A stretch of DNA of 50,907 nt. Origin: Kineosporia sp. A_224 (lineage in GTDB: Bacteria; Actinomycetota; Actinomycetes; Actinomycetales; Kineosporiaceae). The translations under genes were made by a program, and so were the position numbers. Within the stretch, counting starts at the first letter, position 1. Each line of letters starts with the position of its first letter. The notes under the pieces are model-generated. The model was given only the letters and a program-made list of their open reading frames with translations, searched no databases and was not told the origin of the DNA. The stretch spans positions 1 to 50,907 of the forward strand of contig NZ_MWLN01000219.1 in NCBI RefSeq assembly GCF_002198655.1. Reading direction: 5' to 3'. This document shows, piece by piece, positions 50,314-50,907 of this stretch.

Positions 50314-50907
50314 CTACGCGACGGTCACCGTCACGTCGTCGAAGGACGCGGTGGCGTTGTTCGTGCCGACGCCGACCTTCCCCGACGTGAACGTGGCGTC
50401 CGTCGTGCTGACGAGCCGGGCGCCGCCGACGGACCCGGTGAGCGTCGTGCCCTTGACGACGAGCCGCAACGCGAACGCCTTGTTCGTGGCGGCCTTGAAC
50501 GGGGCCGACGCGAGCACGGTGCTCCTGCCGTCGACGACCTTGCGCAGCTCGACGACGTTCGCGTCGCGCAGGGCCAGCGCGTAGTAGCTCGTCGCGCTCT
50601 GCGCCCGGGCGAGCACCGAGACCGCCGAGCCCGACCCGGTGACGCCCGTGTTCGTCGCGGTCACCCGGACGTCTGCCGCCGTCCACGCGGCCGACCCGGC
50701 GACCGCCGCGGTCGTCCCGGCGGCCGACTGGCCCAGGGCCCCGGCGCTGACCGCCCAGGTGCCGGCGCCCGCCGTCCAGCCGGTGCTGCTGCCGTCCGCG
50801 AAGTCGTCCGCGAGCAGCGACGTCCCGCCGGGGGCGCCGGTCGTCGTCGTGGTCGTCGGCGGCGCCCGGCTCGTCAGCACGACGGACGCCACGTTCACGT
50901 CGGGGAA
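50314..50907 (-). CDS. C-terminal part of a secreted protein with concanavalin-like domain (5' end missing)
   Basis: About 180 reliable codons. A Thr/Gly/Pro linker (TTTTTTGAPGGT) leads into LLADDFADGSSTGWTAG, YYALALRDANVVEL and, at the end, GKVGVGTNNATASFDDVTVTVA. This is the repeat-like beta-sandwich module found at the C-terminus of actinobacterial polysaccharide lyases and similar exported enzymes, probably carbohydrate-binding. The first 18 codons at the right edge (FPDVNVASVVLTSRAPPT) are the antisense of codons within the same gene, so they are probably not part of the true protein. Confidence 0.6.
   Translation of the reverse strand, partial: FPDVNVASVVLTSRAPPTTTTTTGAPGGTSLLADDFADGSSTGWTAGAGTWAVSAGALGQSAAGTTAAVAGSAAWTAADVRVTATNTGVTGSGSAVSVLARAQSATSYYALALRDANVVELRKVVDGRSTVLASAPFKAATNKAFALRLVVKGTTLTGSVGGARLVSTTDATFTSGKVGVGTNNATASFDDVTVTVA
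50378..50431 (+). repeat. Inverted repeat, internal arm (54 bp)
   Basis: Begins TTCCCCGACGTGAACG and is the exact reverse complement of the last 54 bases of the window. It lies inside the coding sequence of the secreted-protein module, antisense to the codons for ARLVSTTDATFTSGK. Confidence 0.95.
50854..50907 (-). repeat. Inverted repeat, terminal arm (54 bp)
   Basis: The final 54 bases, identical in reverse complement to 50378-50431. Identity stops abruptly at 50853 (A against G). Whether it continues past the window cannot be seen. Confidence 0.95.

Noticed and set aside
1-50907. CRISPR arrays, prophage, transposase or integrase genes
   Set aside because: No spaced identical repeats of CRISPR type and no recombinase, capsid or transposase motifs were found on either strand.

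Overview
The window is about 51 kb of very GC-rich DNA with strong G/C at third codon positions, many GTG starts and tight GTGA/ATGA gene overlaps. It comes from an actinomycete. Mycothiol chemistry (mca), DUF4307, a DUF222/HNH endonuclease with an actinobacterial LexA box and a SARP-type regulator all agree with this. Genus cannot be fixed; a free-living Micrococcales- or Kineosporiales-like organism is a guess.

Layout. 1-5.4 kb: cobD (runs off the left edge), ssb and a coupled pair of large GTPases (YfjP-like and dynamin-like), all on minus. 5.9-7.4 kb: tRNA-Arg(TCT), then a lower-GC patch with a PIN-domain toxin-antitoxin pair and two small genes. 7.7-11.3 kb: assorted small genes and a deletion scar holding remnants of a TetR regulator and an F420-dependent NADP reductase relative. 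11.4-16.2 kb: a four-gene coupled amino-acid/ureide operon (Zn hydrolase, M20 amidohydrolase, diaminopropionate ammonia-lyase, branched-chain aminotransferase) behind a 13-bp-arm palindrome, then a 981-residue SARP/AfsR-type regulator. 19.6-22.8 kb: a copper operon (secreted DHRxHWM protein, CopC-CopD fusion, YcnI). 22.8-27.6 kb: methyltransferase, MBL-fold lipoprotein, DUF5317, GGDEF/EAL protein, and two tandem paralogous microproteins that overlap the GGDEF/EAL start. 27.9-32.2 kb: SDR, hypothetical genes, and the SOS-controlled HNH gene.

32.2-43.8 kb is the most interesting block: a corrinoid-dependent methyl-transfer system in what looks like an aerobic actinomycete. It holds a non-pyrrolysine MttB-family methyltransferase divergent from an IclR regulator, a B12-binding corrinoid protein, a methyl-tetrahydrofolate:corrinoid methyltransferase, a RACo-type 2Fe-2S/ASKHA reactivator and DUF1638. 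Nearby on minus lie a choline-dehydrogenase-like GMC enzyme, a divergent methylenetetrahydrofolate reductase and a HAD hydrolase. The simplest reading is that a quaternary amine (glycine betaine is the first guess, made from choline by the GMC enzyme) donates a methyl group to the corrinoid protein, then to THF, and the MTHFR oxidises it. Palindromes at the mttB/iclR and GMC promoters share half-sites, hinting at common control. The DUF1638 frame has no normal start codon.

43.8-50.9 kb: DUF5995, a soluble chemoreceptor, tandem repeats, a patatin-like lipase, mca with its small membrane partner, DUF4307, greA, DUF1349 and a partial secreted protein. The last 54 bases are an exact inverted copy of an internal segment, so the right end may be a fold-back artefact or an assembly break.
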